This document shows positions 12,213 through 22,582 of a stretch of DNA of 23,869 bases, one piece after another. Source of the stretch: JBFKMV01 sp041629655 (lineage in GTDB: Bacteria > Acidobacteriota > Polarisedimenticolia > Polarisedimenticolales > Polarisedimenticolaceae); the NCBI GenBank assembly GCA_041629655.1, contig JBFKMV010000062.1, positions 1 to 23,869 of the forward strand, written 5' to 3'. The notes under the pieces were generated by a model. The model searched no databases, was not told the DNA's origin, and worked only from the letters and a program-made list of their open reading frames with translations. A program made the translations under genes and the position numbers. Numbering within the stretch: position 1 is the first letter of the stretch; the number at the start of each line of letters is the position of its first letter.

Positions 12213-13240
12213 GACGCGTCCTCGCCGTCGCCGTCCGCGGCCCCGGCGACCGGCGCGGCGGGCTCCGCGGGGCGCGGTGCCGGCCGCGCGCCCTGATGGC
12301 GATCGTAGGCCAGGATGATCCGTTGCACCAGCGCGTGACGCACGACGTCGGTGTCGTCGAAGTGGACGAACTCGATGCCGGTGATCCCGGCCACGACGCT
12401 GCTGGCCTCGATCAGCCCCGACACCTTCTCCGCCGGCAGATCGATCTGGGTCACGTCCCCGGTGACCACGGCCTTGGAGTCGAAGCCGATCCGGGTCAAG
12501 AACATCTTCATCTGCTCGGACGTCGTGTTCTGCGCCTCGTCGAGGATCACGAACGACTCGTTGAGCGTGCGGCCGCGCATGAACGCCAGCGGCGCGACCT
12601 CGATCGTTCCGCGCTCCAGCAACCGTTCGGCGCGGTCGGGCTCCATCATGTCGTACAGCGCATCGTAGAGCGGCCGCAGGTACGGATCGACCTTGGCCGC
12701 GAGGTCCCCGGGCAGAAAGCCCAACCGCTCGCCCGCCTCGACGGCCGGTCGCGCCAGGATGATCCGCTTGATCCGGCGATCGTTGAGCAGCGCCACCGCC
12801 ATCGCGACGGCGAGGTAGGTCTTGCCGGTCCCCGCGGGTCCGATCCCGAACACCAGGTCGGCGCGCCGGATCGCCTCGACGTAACGGCGCTGGTTGACCG
12901 ACTTCGGGACGACGGTGCGCTTGGTCGAGGGCTGGATGCGCGCGCCCACGAAGTGATCCAGCAGCCGCGCGTCCGGCTGGCGCTCGAGCAACCCGACGGC
13001 GGTCTTGACCTCGTCGCGGCCGATCACCACGCCGCGGGCGTGCAGATCCGCCAGCTGCTCGAGCAGCTCGGCCACGCGGTGCTCGCGCTGCTCCCCGCCG
13101 TCCCCGTTGCCGGAGACCGAGACCTGATCGCCGCGGGCGGAGATGCGGACCTTGAAACGTTCCTCGATCAGGCGGAGCGACTCGTCGTAGTGCCCCGCAA
13201 TGGCTTCGAGGACCTGGTCGTCGAGGGTGATGGTCTTCAT
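12209..13240 (-). CDS. phoH: PhoH-family ATPase
   Basis: Cytoplasmic P-loop NTPase of the PhoH/YbeZ type, associated with YbeY and RNA metabolism; the exact reaction is unsettled. 343 aa. Residues about 1-75 form the KH-like N-terminal region (RLIEERFKVRISARGDQV). The ATPase core has KSVNQRRYVEAI, Walker A GPAGTGKT (134-141), ILARPAVEAGERLGFLPGD and Walker B VILDEAQNTT (231-240), then TRIGFDSKAVVTGD. An Ala/Pro-rich tail of about 30 residues ends the protein. The ATG at 13240 has only a weak ribosome site (CGAG). First gene of the phoH - 7TMR-HD - ybeY - corC-like - era unit. Confidence 0.95.
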   Translation of the reverse strand: MKTITLDDQVLEAIAGHYDESLRLIEERFKVRISARGDQVSVSGNGDGGEQREHRVAELLEQLADLHARGVVIGRDEVKTAVGLLERQPDARLLDHFVGARIQPSTKRTVVPKSVNQRRYVEAIRRADLVFGIGPAGTGKTYLAVAMAVALLNDRRIKRIILARPAVEAGERLGFLPGDLAAKVDPYLRPLYDALYDMMEPDRAERLLERGTIEVAPLAFMRGRTLNESFVILDEAQNTTSEQMKMFLTRIGFDSKAVVTGDVTQIDLPAEKVSGLIEASSVVAGITGIEFVHFDDTDVVRHALVQRIILAYDRHQGARPAPRPAEPAAPVAGAADGDGEDAS

Positions 13241-13412
13241 CGGCTCGGCGCGCGACCCGGCGGCCGCGGGGCCGCATCCGGGCGTTCCTGAGTCGATGCC
13301 GGCGAACCGGCAGCGCTTCGGTCACGGGGCGCCGTCTGGGGTTCCTCCTTGGTGCCGGGCCGTGCCCGCTCCACCGCTAAACTAGGCGAATTTCGGGATC
13401 GAGCGCAAGCTC
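13241..13412 (-). other. Long 5' leader of the phoH operon, no gene seen
   Basis: About 170 nt separate the presumed transcript start from the phoH ATG. The leader holds small hairpins (GAGC-TTGC-GCTC near its start, GGGC-ACG-GCCC, GCCGG-TTC-GCCGGC) and a perfect ribosome-binding sequence AAGGAGG (13350-13344) with no start codon at usual spacing; the next is GTG 13325, 18 nt away. That GTG frame is the antiframe of phoH and merges with the next gene's frame, so I do not call it a gene. Could be an untranslated regulatory leader; no known riboswitch recognised. Confidence 0.4.
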
Positions 13413-13419
13413 TGTAAAT

Positions 13420-13448
13420 ATAATACTTAAATAAACGCGGCGTGTCGG
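13420..13448 (-). promoter_or_regulatory. Promoter for the phoH operon
   Basis: Minus strand CCGACA (13448-13443), 17-nt spacer, TATTAT (13425-13420): 4/6 and 5/6 to sigma70 consensus, set in the most AT-rich stretch of the window (13408-13436). Expected start near 13413. The -35 lies in the loop of the inverted repeat after aspS. Confidence 0.55.
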
Positions 13449-13455
13449 CGCGTTT
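13433..13455 (-). terminator. Terminator-like inverted repeat after aspS
   Basis: AAACGCG (13455-13449) pairs with CGCGTTT (13439-13433) across a 9-nt loop that can add two more pairs, followed by ATTTAAG. It starts 13 nt beyond the aspS stop. The A-run/U-run flanks make it resemble a weak intrinsic terminator. It overlaps the phoH promoter. Confidence 0.5.
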
Positions 13456-13468
13456 CCGGTTCCCCCGG

Positions 13469-15301
<1,833 letters not shown>

Positions 15302-15341
15302 GGTGTCTCCGATCGAGCGACCCGCGTCCCGGAAAGGCGCG

Positions 15342-15370
15342 GTTGTAACACACAAGCTCCTGACCGGCAA
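15342..15370 (-). promoter_or_regulatory. Candidate aspS promoter
   Basis: Minus strand TTGCCG (15370-15365), 17-nt spacer, TACAAC (15347-15342), each 4/6 to consensus, in a locally AT-richer stretch. Predicted start near 15335 gives a leader of about 34 nt with GGAG before the ATG. Confidence 0.4.
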
Positions 15371-15438
15371 ACGGTTGCGCCGCATCCCGGCCCGGCTGTG
15401 CCGTCGCGGCAAGAGTGCGGAGGCGGTATGATGCGTGG

Positions 15439-16446
15439 GTGAGCGAAGCCTCGCAGCAGCGGCGCGCGCGCGGCCGGGCGGCCGCCCTGCCGGCTCGCAT
15501 CACCCGCCTGCTGCCGGTCGCGCTGACCCTGCTCGCGGCCGCGCCCCTGAACGCCCAGACGATGCTGCCGGACCAGCCGTTCGGCGACACCTCGATCCCG
15601 GGTGGGATCCGCGGCCCGGAGGCGGCGTTGCCACGGCTGGTGTTCCGGCTGCACGCGGACATCGCGCTGCCGGGCCCGTTACCCGGCGACCCGCCGCGCC
15701 TGCTCGACGGCACCCGGGTCGAGATTCCCGTCGCCGGCGCGATCGCGGTCGCCGAGCCCGATCCCGGCGCCGCCCCACGTCTCCGCCCGCGCGGCGCGAC
15801 GAGCGCCGAGCCGGCGCCCGCTCCGACCGATTGGGTCCTCTCGCCCAACGGCCGGCGCCGCTTTCGCACCACACCCGAGGGCCGCGTGCTGTCGCAGAAA
15901 TGCTGCGCCGTCGACCGCCGAAGCTGGTACCGGGTGTGGAAGCTGCGGATACCCGGGGGAACGATCGCCCCGCCGCTGGTGACGCAGCGCTACGTCTTCA
16001 TCGGCGCCCTGGACAATCAGCTCTACGCGCTCCGCGTGCGCAACGGACACCGCGTCTGGGTGGCGGACGTGGGGGCGCGGATCTCGACGCCGATGGCGCT
16101 GGCGACGATCGAGGCGCGGGTTCCCGGCGAGACCGAGGAGCGGTTGCTGGAGCTGGTGCTCGCGGTGCCGGACGGCGGCTCGGAGCTGATCGCGCTGGAC
16201 AGCCGGACCGGGCAGCGCGTGGCCGGGTTCCGCCTGGCCGAGGACGGCGGCCGGCTGGTCGGTGCCCCGCTGGCGCTCGAGGACGGCCGCGTCGTGGTCG
16301 CCCGCCAGAAGTACGACCGCAGCGAGGCCTCGCTGATCGTGCTCGAGCTGACCCCGCCGGCCCCGCAGCCCGCTGCGCCCCGCCCCGCCGCGGCGGCGGC
16401 GAGCGCCGCGGCCGGCTCAGCGCACGACGAGCAGCACCTGCCCTGA
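15439..16446 (+). CDS. Secreted PQQ-like beta-propeller repeat protein, function unknown
   Basis: 335 aa from this start. After a basic stretch there is a signal peptide (ITRLLPVALTLLAAAPLNA), likely cut after ...NAQ, so the protein is probably periplasmic. There is no lipobox Cys. The middle shows PQQ-propeller blades: YRVWKLRIPGGTIAPPLV, RYVFIGALDNQLYALRVRNG, HRVWVADVGARISTP, GSELIALDSRTGQRVAGFRL and GRVVVARQKYDRSEASLIVLE. Only about three or four blades can be seen, fewer than a full 8-blade BamB-type propeller. The C-terminus is an Ala/Pro tail whose last ten codons overlap the convergent carrier gene. The start is uncertain: GTG 15439 has GGAGG about 15 nt upstream and a TATGAT -10-like element at 15427-15432, which would make it leaderless; GTG 15415 is the alternative. 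It is the only plus-strand gene between 1 and 20270. Confidence 0.7.
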   Translation: MSEASQQRRARGRAAALPARITRLLPVALTLLAAAPLNAQTMLPDQPFGDTSIPGGIRGPEAALPRLVFRLHADIALPGPLPGDPPRLLDGTRVEIPVAGAIAVAEPDPGAAPRLRPRGATSAEPAPAPTDWVLSPNGRRRFRTTPEGRVLSQKCCAVDRRSWYRVWKLRIPGGTIAPPLVTQRYVFIGALDNQLYALRVRNGHRVWVADVGARISTPMALATIEARVPGETEERLLELVLAVPDGGSELIALDSRTGQRVAGFRLAEDGGRLVGAPLALEDGRVVVARQKYDRSEASLIVLELTPPAPQPAAPRPAAAAASAAAGSAHDEQHLP

Positions 16447-17019
16447 GCGGACTTCGGCGGCGTCCTCGCAGCGAATCTCCACGACCTCCGCCTCGTCGGG
16501 AAAGCCGGGCCCGCCGTAGACGATCTGGTTGAACGTCTTCATCGCCTCGACCAGGCCCACCGGCTGTCCGCCGTGGATGCGCGTGCCCAGCTCCACGAAC
16601 GCCGGCGCGTCCGGCGAGGGGCGGCGGTAGAACACGCCGTCGGTCGGCGCGACGACGGCCCACGCGCCCTCGGGGACGTCCTCGCGGCGGCTCGCCGTCG
16701 ACGGATCCGCCGCCGAGCCCGCGACGTCGCCGACCGGGGCCAGCTCCAGCAGCGGCTGTCCGAACTGCACCGCCACGCGGCGGTCGCGCGGGGGATCGCC
16801 CCCGACGACCCCGGCGACGCCGTCCGGCAGCACCAGCCGGAAGCGGCGGTTGAGCCTCTCCAGCCGGCCGATCGAAGACCCGCCTCCCGCCAACGATCCG
16901 CGCCGCGGCGGATCGAGCCACCAGCCGACCGCCGGCGCCAGTACCCGCACCGCGCCCGCGTCCGCCCGCTCGACCAGGGCGATCAGCACCGCCTCGTCCG
17001 ACCCCCGCGGCGCGCTCAC
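16417..17019 (-). CDS. Biotin carboxyl carrier protein of an acyl-CoA carboxylase, apparent tandem biotinyl-like domains
   Basis: 200 aa. The C-terminal domain (about 120-200) is a biotinyl domain: VVAPTDGVFYRRPSPD, then GQPVGLVEAMKTFNQI with the biotinylated Lys at about 161, ending SGQVLLVVR. Residues about 27-97 look like a degenerate copy of the same fold: VLAPAVGWW, SSIGRLERLNRRFRLVLP in the place of VGLVEAMKTFNQIV, and VQFGQPLLELAPV in the place of SGQVLLVV. In this copy the Lys position reads Asn. The start GTG 17019-17017 overlaps the carboxyltransferase stop (GTGA). Last gene of the accC-carboxyltransferase-carrier operon, so it should shuttle carboxybiotin between the two. Its last 30 bp overlap the 3' end of the convergent PQQ-repeat gene. 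Confidence 0.88.
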   Translation of the reverse strand: MSAPRGSDEAVLIALVERADAGAVRVLAPAVGWWLDPPRRGSLAGGGSSIGRLERLNRRFRLVLPDGVAGVVGGDPPRDRRVAVQFGQPLLELAPVGDVAGSAADPSTASRREDVPEGAWAVVAPTDGVFYRRPSPDAPAFVELGTRIHGGQPVGLVEAMKTFNQIVYGGPGFPDEAEVVEIRCEDAAEVRSGQVLLVVR

Positions 17020-18740
17020 GAGCCGAGCGCCTTGAGGTCGTGCAGCGACCAGATGCGCGGGTTCTTGATCCGCCGGTAACCGATCGCCTGGTACGCCATC
17101 GACACCGCCGCCTCCAGGTAACTCCGCAGCTCGCCCGGCCGCACCACCTCGTCGACGTCCAGCCGCGACGCGGCGAGCACCGGGTCCATCTCGTCGTTGA
17201 TCCGCTGTTCCACCGCCTTCATCTCGCTCCGGATCCGCTCGCGTTCCCGCTCGTCGTCGGCGACGATCCGGAACTCGTCGTCCAACCGGCTGCGGAAGGT
17301 CCCGATGGCCAGCGTGCGCCCCTCCATCACCGCCAGCCGCGTCAACGGCGTGGCCAGCTGCAGCACCGGCCGGTACGGCAGCCCGGCCATCGCGTAGTAG
17401 CCCGCGCCGGAGGCCTTGCGCAGCAGCACCGTGAACATCGGCACGCTGTTGGTCGAGTTGGTGTAGATCAGGCTCGAACCGTAGCCCAGCAGGCCCTCGG
17501 CCTCCGCCTCGGCCCCGATGTCGAAACCGGAGATGTCCTGCAACCAGATCAGCGGAATCCCGTCGTCGTTGCAGGCCCGCGAGAATTGCGAGATCTTGGC
17601 GATGCCCTCGCGGTACAGGATGCCTCCCGGGCGACGCGCCTCGGCGTGCACCGGGTGACCGGTCAGCGCGGGGTTGTTGATCACGAACCCCGCGTAGCAG
17701 CCGTTGACCCGCCCGATCCCGCAGATCATCTCGCGGCCGATCTCCGGCAGCACCTCCCAGAACAACGAGTGGTCGATCAGTCGCGCCAGAACCTGGTGCG
17801 CGTCGTAGCCCACCCGGTGGTCGACCGGGAACAGCCCGTCCAGCTCGCCCGCCGGGTAGCGCGGCGGCGCGGCCTCCGCGCCGTAGCGGTAGTACTCCCA
17901 CGCCGGACCCGGCAGCCGGGACACCTCGGCGCGCACCCGCCGCAACAGCACCTCGTCGTCGGGGACGCGATGGTCCGCGCAGCGCGAGATGTGAACGTGC
18001 ACGTCGGGCCCGCCGATGTCCAGCGAGGTCACGTGACGCGACTTGCCGCCCTTCACCAGCGCCGCGCCGGCGATCACCATGTAGGCCTGCTCGGTCATGT
18101 ACACCACGTCGCTGATGATCGGCATGTAACCGCCGCCGGCGATGCAGTCGCCGTGCACACCGGCGATCTGCGGCACCCCGGCCGCGGACAGCAGCGAGTT
18201 CATGCGGAAGATCGCGCCCGCGCCCATCCGGCCGGGGAAGGTCCGCGACTGCTCGGGCAGGTAGAGCCCCGAGCAGTCGACCAGGTAGATCACCGGCAGC
18301 CGCAGCCGCAACGCGACCTCCTGGGCGCGCTCGATCTTCTCCGGCGTCAACGGCCACCACGCACCGGAGGCGACGGTGTTGTCGTTCGCAATCACCACCA
18401 CCCAGCGCCCCTCGACCCGCATGAACGCGGTCACCACGCCCGCGCCCGGTGAGCTGCGCTGCTCCTTGCCGAACGTCCGCCCGTAGTTGACCAGCGTCCC
18501 GATCGGCAGGACCGGGCTGTCCGGATCGCGCAGCCGTTCGAGCCGTTCCCAGGTCGGCAGCTTGCCCTTCTCCCGCACGCGCGCGACGTGCTTGTCGCCC
18601 CACCCGGCGCGCACCTCGTCGCGCTTGTCGTCGAGGCTCTCGTTGGCGCGCCGCAACTGCTCGAGCTGGCTCGTCCACAGCTCGTCGGTGACGAACGCGT
18701 CACGCGGCCCGCCGATCGGCTCCAGCATCACCTTGGCCAC
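17016..18740 (-). CDS. Acyl-CoA carboxylase carboxyltransferase subunit, glutaconyl-CoA decarboxylase alpha-like
   Basis: 574-aa crotonase-fold carboxyltransferase with two domains. N-terminal half: GRWVVVIANDNTVASGAWWP, LPVIYLVDCSGLYLPEQ, GRMGAGAIFRMN and AGGGYMPIISDVVYM. C-terminal half: GRVNGCYAGFVINNP, PLIWLQDISGFDIGAEAE, GSSLIYTNSTNSVP and RKASGAGYYAMAG. From memory these blocks and the length resemble GcdA (about 587 aa), which removes CO2 from glutaconyl-CoA, more than PccB/MccB (510-540 aa), though all are homologous. No membrane decarboxylase beta subunit is present. Biotin carboxylase and carrier genes flank it, so an ATP-dependent carboxylase is more likely; the acyl-CoA substrate is unknown. 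Start GTG 18740 with GGGAG 6 nt upstream; a later in-frame ATG exists at codon 5. It lies 19 nt after accC. Confidence 0.88.
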   Translation of the reverse strand: MAKVMLEPIGGPRDAFVTDELWTSQLEQLRRANESLDDKRDEVRAGWGDKHVARVREKGKLPTWERLERLRDPDSPVLPIGTLVNYGRTFGKEQRSSPGAGVVTAFMRVEGRWVVVIANDNTVASGAWWPLTPEKIERAQEVALRLRLPVIYLVDCSGLYLPEQSRTFPGRMGAGAIFRMNSLLSAAGVPQIAGVHGDCIAGGGYMPIISDVVYMTEQAYMVIAGAALVKGGKSRHVTSLDIGGPDVHVHISRCADHRVPDDEVLLRRVRAEVSRLPGPAWEYYRYGAEAAPPRYPAGELDGLFPVDHRVGYDAHQVLARLIDHSLFWEVLPEIGREMICGIGRVNGCYAGFVINNPALTGHPVHAEARRPGGILYREGIAKISQFSRACNDDGIPLIWLQDISGFDIGAEAEAEGLLGYGSSLIYTNSTNSVPMFTVLLRKASGAGYYAMAGLPYRPVLQLATPLTRLAVMEGRTLAIGTFRSRLDDEFRIVADDERERERIRSEMKAVEQRINDEMDPVLAASRLDVDEVVRPGELRSYLEAAVSMAYQAIGYRRIKNPRIWSLHDLKALGS

Positions 18741-18759
18741 GACGTCTCCCCGCCGGTCA

Positions 18760-20133
<1,374 letters not shown>

Positions 20134-20171
20134 GCCGCTTCTCCCTTACCCAGGCGCCGCCCGAAGGCGAG

Positions 20172-20201
20172 AGTCTAGCGCCGTGACAGCGCCGGGGGCA
20201 A
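20172..20201 (-). promoter_or_regulatory. Candidate promoter of the accC operon
   Basis: Minus strand TTGCCC (20201-20196), 18-nt spacer, TAGACT (20177-20172), each 4/6 to consensus. Predicted start near 20165, about 32 nt before the accC GTG. Its -10 is half of an 8-bp inverted repeat shared with the divergent aminotransferase promoter. Confidence 0.45.
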
Positions 20202-20222
20202 ACGCGTTCCCGCACGCCCGGC

Positions 20223-20231
20223 TGCTAGACT
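20223..20231 (+). promoter_or_regulatory. Candidate extended -10 promoter of the aminotransferase gene
   Basis: TGCTAGACT is an extended -10 with the same TAGACT hexamer as the divergent accC promoter. No convincing -35 is seen. The predicted start near 20238 leaves a leader of about 33 nt containing AAGGAG. Confidence 0.4.
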
Positions 20232-20270
20232 GCTCCCTCACGGCGCCCGCCGTCGCGCAAGGAGATCCGC

Positions 20271-21476
20271 ATGGCCCGCTCGCCACGACTTTCCTCACGC
20301 GCTCTCGAGATGCCCGCCTCGCCGATCCGCCGCCTGGCGCCGCTCGCCGTCGCCGCGCGCAAGGCCGGACGTCGGGTCTACGGGCTGAACATCGGACAGC
20401 CCGACATCCCCACGCCACCCGAGATCCTGGCACGGCTCAAGAGCTACGACCTGCCCAACATCGCCTACGGCCCCTCGGAAGGGCTGCCCGAGTTCATCGA
20501 TGCCGTGCGGCGCTACCACGCCGGGATCGGCCTGGAGCTGGGCGCGGCGGAGATCTTCGCCACCACGGGCGGCAGCGAGGCGCTGCTGTTCGTGTTCGGG
20601 GCGATCTGCGACCACGGCGACGAGGTGCTGGTCTTCGAGCCGTTCTACACCAACTACCAGGGCTTCGCCGAGCTGGTCGGCGTGCGCACCGTGCCGGTCA
20701 CGACCTACGCCGAGGACGGCTACCACCTGCCGGCGCGCGAGGAGATCGAGGCCCGCATCACCGACCGCACGCGGGCGATCGTGATCTGCTCGCCGAACAA
20801 CCCCACCGGCACGGTCTACGGCGACGAGGAGCTGGAGCGGATCGGCGAGATCTGCCGCGAGCGCGGCCTGTTCCTGGTCGCCGACGAGGTCTATCGCGAG
20901 TTCACCTACGACGGCCTGCGCCACCGCTCGGCGCTGACGCTGGCGGGCCTCGAGCAGCAGGTGATCGTCACCGACAGTCTGTCCAAGCGGGTCTCGATGT
21001 GCGGGGCGCGGGTCGGCTGGATCGTCAGCCGCAACCGCGAGCTGCTGCAGAACGTGCTCAAGTTCGGCCAGGCCCGGCTGTGCCCGCCCACGCTCGGCCA
21101 GGTCCTCGGCGCCGCGCTGCCCGAGGTGCCCGAGCGCTACATGCGCGAGGTGATCGCCGAGTACCAGCGCCGGCGCGACCTGGTCTACGAGGCCCTGACG
21201 CGGGCGCCCGGCGTGACCGTGCGCCGGCCCGAGGGCGCGTTCTACATCTGCCCGCGGCTGCCGGTGGACGACGCCCAGCGGTTCGCCGAGTTCCTGCTGC
21301 GCGAGCACCACCAGGACGGCGAGACCGTGATGATCGCCCCGGCGGACGGGTTCTACGCCACGCCGGGCCGCGGTCGCGACGAGGCGCGGATCGCCTACGT
21401 GCTCAACGAGCGCGACCTCGGCCGGGCGATGGAGATCCTGGTCACCGGGCTCGAGGCCTACCCGGGCCGGACCTGA
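20271..21476 (+). CDS. Class I/II PLP-dependent aminotransferase
   Basis: 401-aa fold-type I aminotransferase of the aspartate-aminotransferase superfamily. Visible: YGLNIGQPDIPTPPEI (37-52), YGPSEGLPEF, TTGGSEALLF (cofactor phosphate region), SPNNPTGTVYGDEEL with the PLP-binding Asn about 177, VADEVYREFTYDG with the PLP-ring Asp about 205, and the Schiff-base Lys about 239 in DSLSKRVSMCGARVGW. The C-terminal half has RRPEGAFYICPRLP and RIAYVLNERDL, carrying the carboxylate-binding Arg. The ATG at 20271 follows AAGGAG at ideal spacing. The amino donor and acceptor cannot be told from sequence; aspartate or aromatic aminotransferases are the usual labels. Divergent from accC and convergent with the dehydrogenase gene, with 12 bp between stops and no terminator. 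Confidence 0.93.
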   Translation: MARSPRLSSRALEMPASPIRRLAPLAVAARKAGRRVYGLNIGQPDIPTPPEILARLKSYDLPNIAYGPSEGLPEFIDAVRRYHAGIGLELGAAEIFATTGGSEALLFVFGAICDHGDEVLVFEPFYTNYQGFAELVGVRTVPVTTYAEDGYHLPAREEIEARITDRTRAIVICSPNNPTGTVYGDEELERIGEICRERGLFLVADEVYREFTYDGLRHRSALTLAGLEQQVIVTDSLSKRVSMCGARVGWIVSRNRELLQNVLKFGQARLCPPTLGQVLGAALPEVPERYMREVIAEYQRRRDLVYEALTRAPGVTVRRPEGAFYICPRLPVDDAQRFAEFLLREHHQDGETVMIAPADGFYATPGRGRDEARIAYVLNERDLGRAMEILVTGLEAYPGRT

Positions 21477-21488
21477 GCGGGATCGCGC

Positions 21489-22544
21489 TCAGCGCTCGCG
21501 AACCCGCCGGGCCACCGCGTCGCCGGTGGCCGCGGTGCCGAGCTTGCCCCCGACGTCGGCGGTGCACTCCTCGGCGCCGATGCACTCCACCACGGCCCGC
21601 TCGATCCAGCCCGCGGGCTCCGGGAGCCCGGTGTGCTCGAGCATCATCGCCGCGGTCAGGATCGCGGCGAACGGGTTCGAGCGGTCGGTCCCCGCGTACT
21701 TGGGCGCCGAGCCGTGTACCGGCTCGAACATCGAGGTGCCCTCGGGACGGATGTTTCCCGAAGCGGCCATACCCAGACCGCCCTGCAGCTGCGCGCCGAG
21801 GTCGGTCACGATGTCCCCGAACATGTTGCAGGTCACGATCACGTCGAACTGCGCCGGGTTCTTGATCATCTGCATCGCCAGCGCGTCGATGTAGAGGTGG
21901 TTCGACTCGAGCTCCGGGTATTCCGCACGCAGCTCCTCGAACACGCGCTGCCACAGATCGTGGCCGTAGCGCAGCGCATTGGACTTGTCGGCCATCGTGA
22001 CGCGCTTGCGGCCGTGCCGCTTCGCGTAGTCGAAGGCGTCGCGGATGATCCGCTCGACGCCCTTGCGCGTGTTGACGTCCTCCTGGACCGCGATCTCGTC
22101 CGGCGTGCCCTTCTTGAAGATGCCGCCCATCCCCACGTACAGCCCCTCGGTGTTCTCGCGGAACACCACGAAGTCGATGTCGGCCGCTCGCCGGTCGCGC
22201 AGCGGGCACAGCCGGTCGTGCAGGCAGCGCACCGGTCGCAGGTTGGTGTACAGGTCGAGCGCGAAGCGCGTCCCGAGCAGAATCTCGCGGGCGTGGGTCA
22301 TGTCCGGGACGCGCGGGTCTCCGAAGGCCCCCATGTACACCGCATCGAACTCGCGAAAGGCGTCGTACCCGCCCGGCGGCAGGGTCTGGCCCGTCTCGAG
22401 GTACCGATCGGCGTTCAGATCGAAATGGGTCAGGTCGAGCTTGAACGAGCCCGTCTCGGCGGCGGCCTCGAGCACCTTGACCGCCTCGCGGGTCACGTCG
22501 ACGCCGATCCCGTCCCCCGGCACCACCGCGTAACGTCGCTCCAT
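21489..22544 (-). CDS. Isopropylmalate/isocitrate dehydrogenase-family beta-decarboxylating dehydrogenase
   Basis: 351 aa. The family frame is complete: VVPGDGIGVDVTREAV at the start, substrate-binding Arg cluster TRFALDLYTNLRPVR, FRENTEGLYVGMGG, Lys in VTMADKSNALRYGHDLW, metal-binding Asp in TCNMFGDIVTDLGAQL, and NAD-site EPVHGSAPKYAGTDRSNPFA. These enzymes oxidise and decarboxylate a 2-hydroxyacid with NAD(P). RENTEGLY and the insertion after it differ from the RELTGGIYFG of classical LeuB and recall homoisocitrate or tartrate-type relatives, so the substrate is open; 3-isopropylmalate dehydrogenase is the commonest annotation. No leuA, leuC or leuD is nearby. ATG 22544, with GGAG and AAGG upstream. 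Last of the rplI-led string of genes. Confidence 0.88.
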   Translation of the reverse strand: MERRYAVVPGDGIGVDVTREAVKVLEAAAETGSFKLDLTHFDLNADRYLETGQTLPPGGYDAFREFDAVYMGAFGDPRVPDMTHAREILLGTRFALDLYTNLRPVRCLHDRLCPLRDRRAADIDFVVFRENTEGLYVGMGGIFKKGTPDEIAVQEDVNTRKGVERIIRDAFDYAKRHGRKRVTMADKSNALRYGHDLWQRVFEELRAEYPELESNHLYIDALAMQMIKNPAQFDVIVTCNMFGDIVTDLGAQLQGGLGMAASGNIRPEGTSMFEPVHGSAPKYAGTDRSNPFAAILTAAMMLEHTGLPEPAGWIERAVVECIGAEECTADVGGKLGTAATGDAVARRVRER

Positions 22545-22563
22545 CGCCTTCGTCTCCTCTGTC

Positions 22564-22582
22564 GGTTTCAGGTCAGGAAACC
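22564..22582 (-). repeat. Small hairpin across the VanZ-family stop codon
   Basis: Minus strand GGTTTC (22582-22577), 7-nt loop, GAAACC (22569-22564): a perfect 6-bp inverted repeat with the stop codon TGA in the loop, 20 nt before the dehydrogenase ATG. No U-run follows. Possibly modulates coupling; weak evidence. Confidence 0.3.

Noticed and set aside
9861..12296. Open frame of 811 codons on the plus strand
   Set aside because: Antisense of the 7TMR-HD gene, Gln/His/Arg-rich, no domain.
9873..13325. A 1150-residue fusion protein ending in the HD domain
   Set aside because: Residues before position 12212 are phoH read in another frame; the HD gene starts at GTG 12212 with a ribosome site.
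13240..13325. Leader peptide from GTG 13325 behind AAGGAGG
   Set aside because: Spacing of 18 nt is too long and the frame simply runs on as the phoH antiframe without a stop.
13368..13384. tRNA D-arm-like sequence TAGTTTAGCGGTGGAGC on the minus strand
   Set aside because: The D-stem pairs, but what follows does not form an anticodon stem, and no matching acceptor or T-arm lies at the right distance.
16417..18678. 753-residue minus-strand protein joining carboxyltransferase region and biotin carrier
   Set aside because: Only the last 200 residues (biotin carrier) are real; the rest is the carboxyltransferase gene in the wrong frame.
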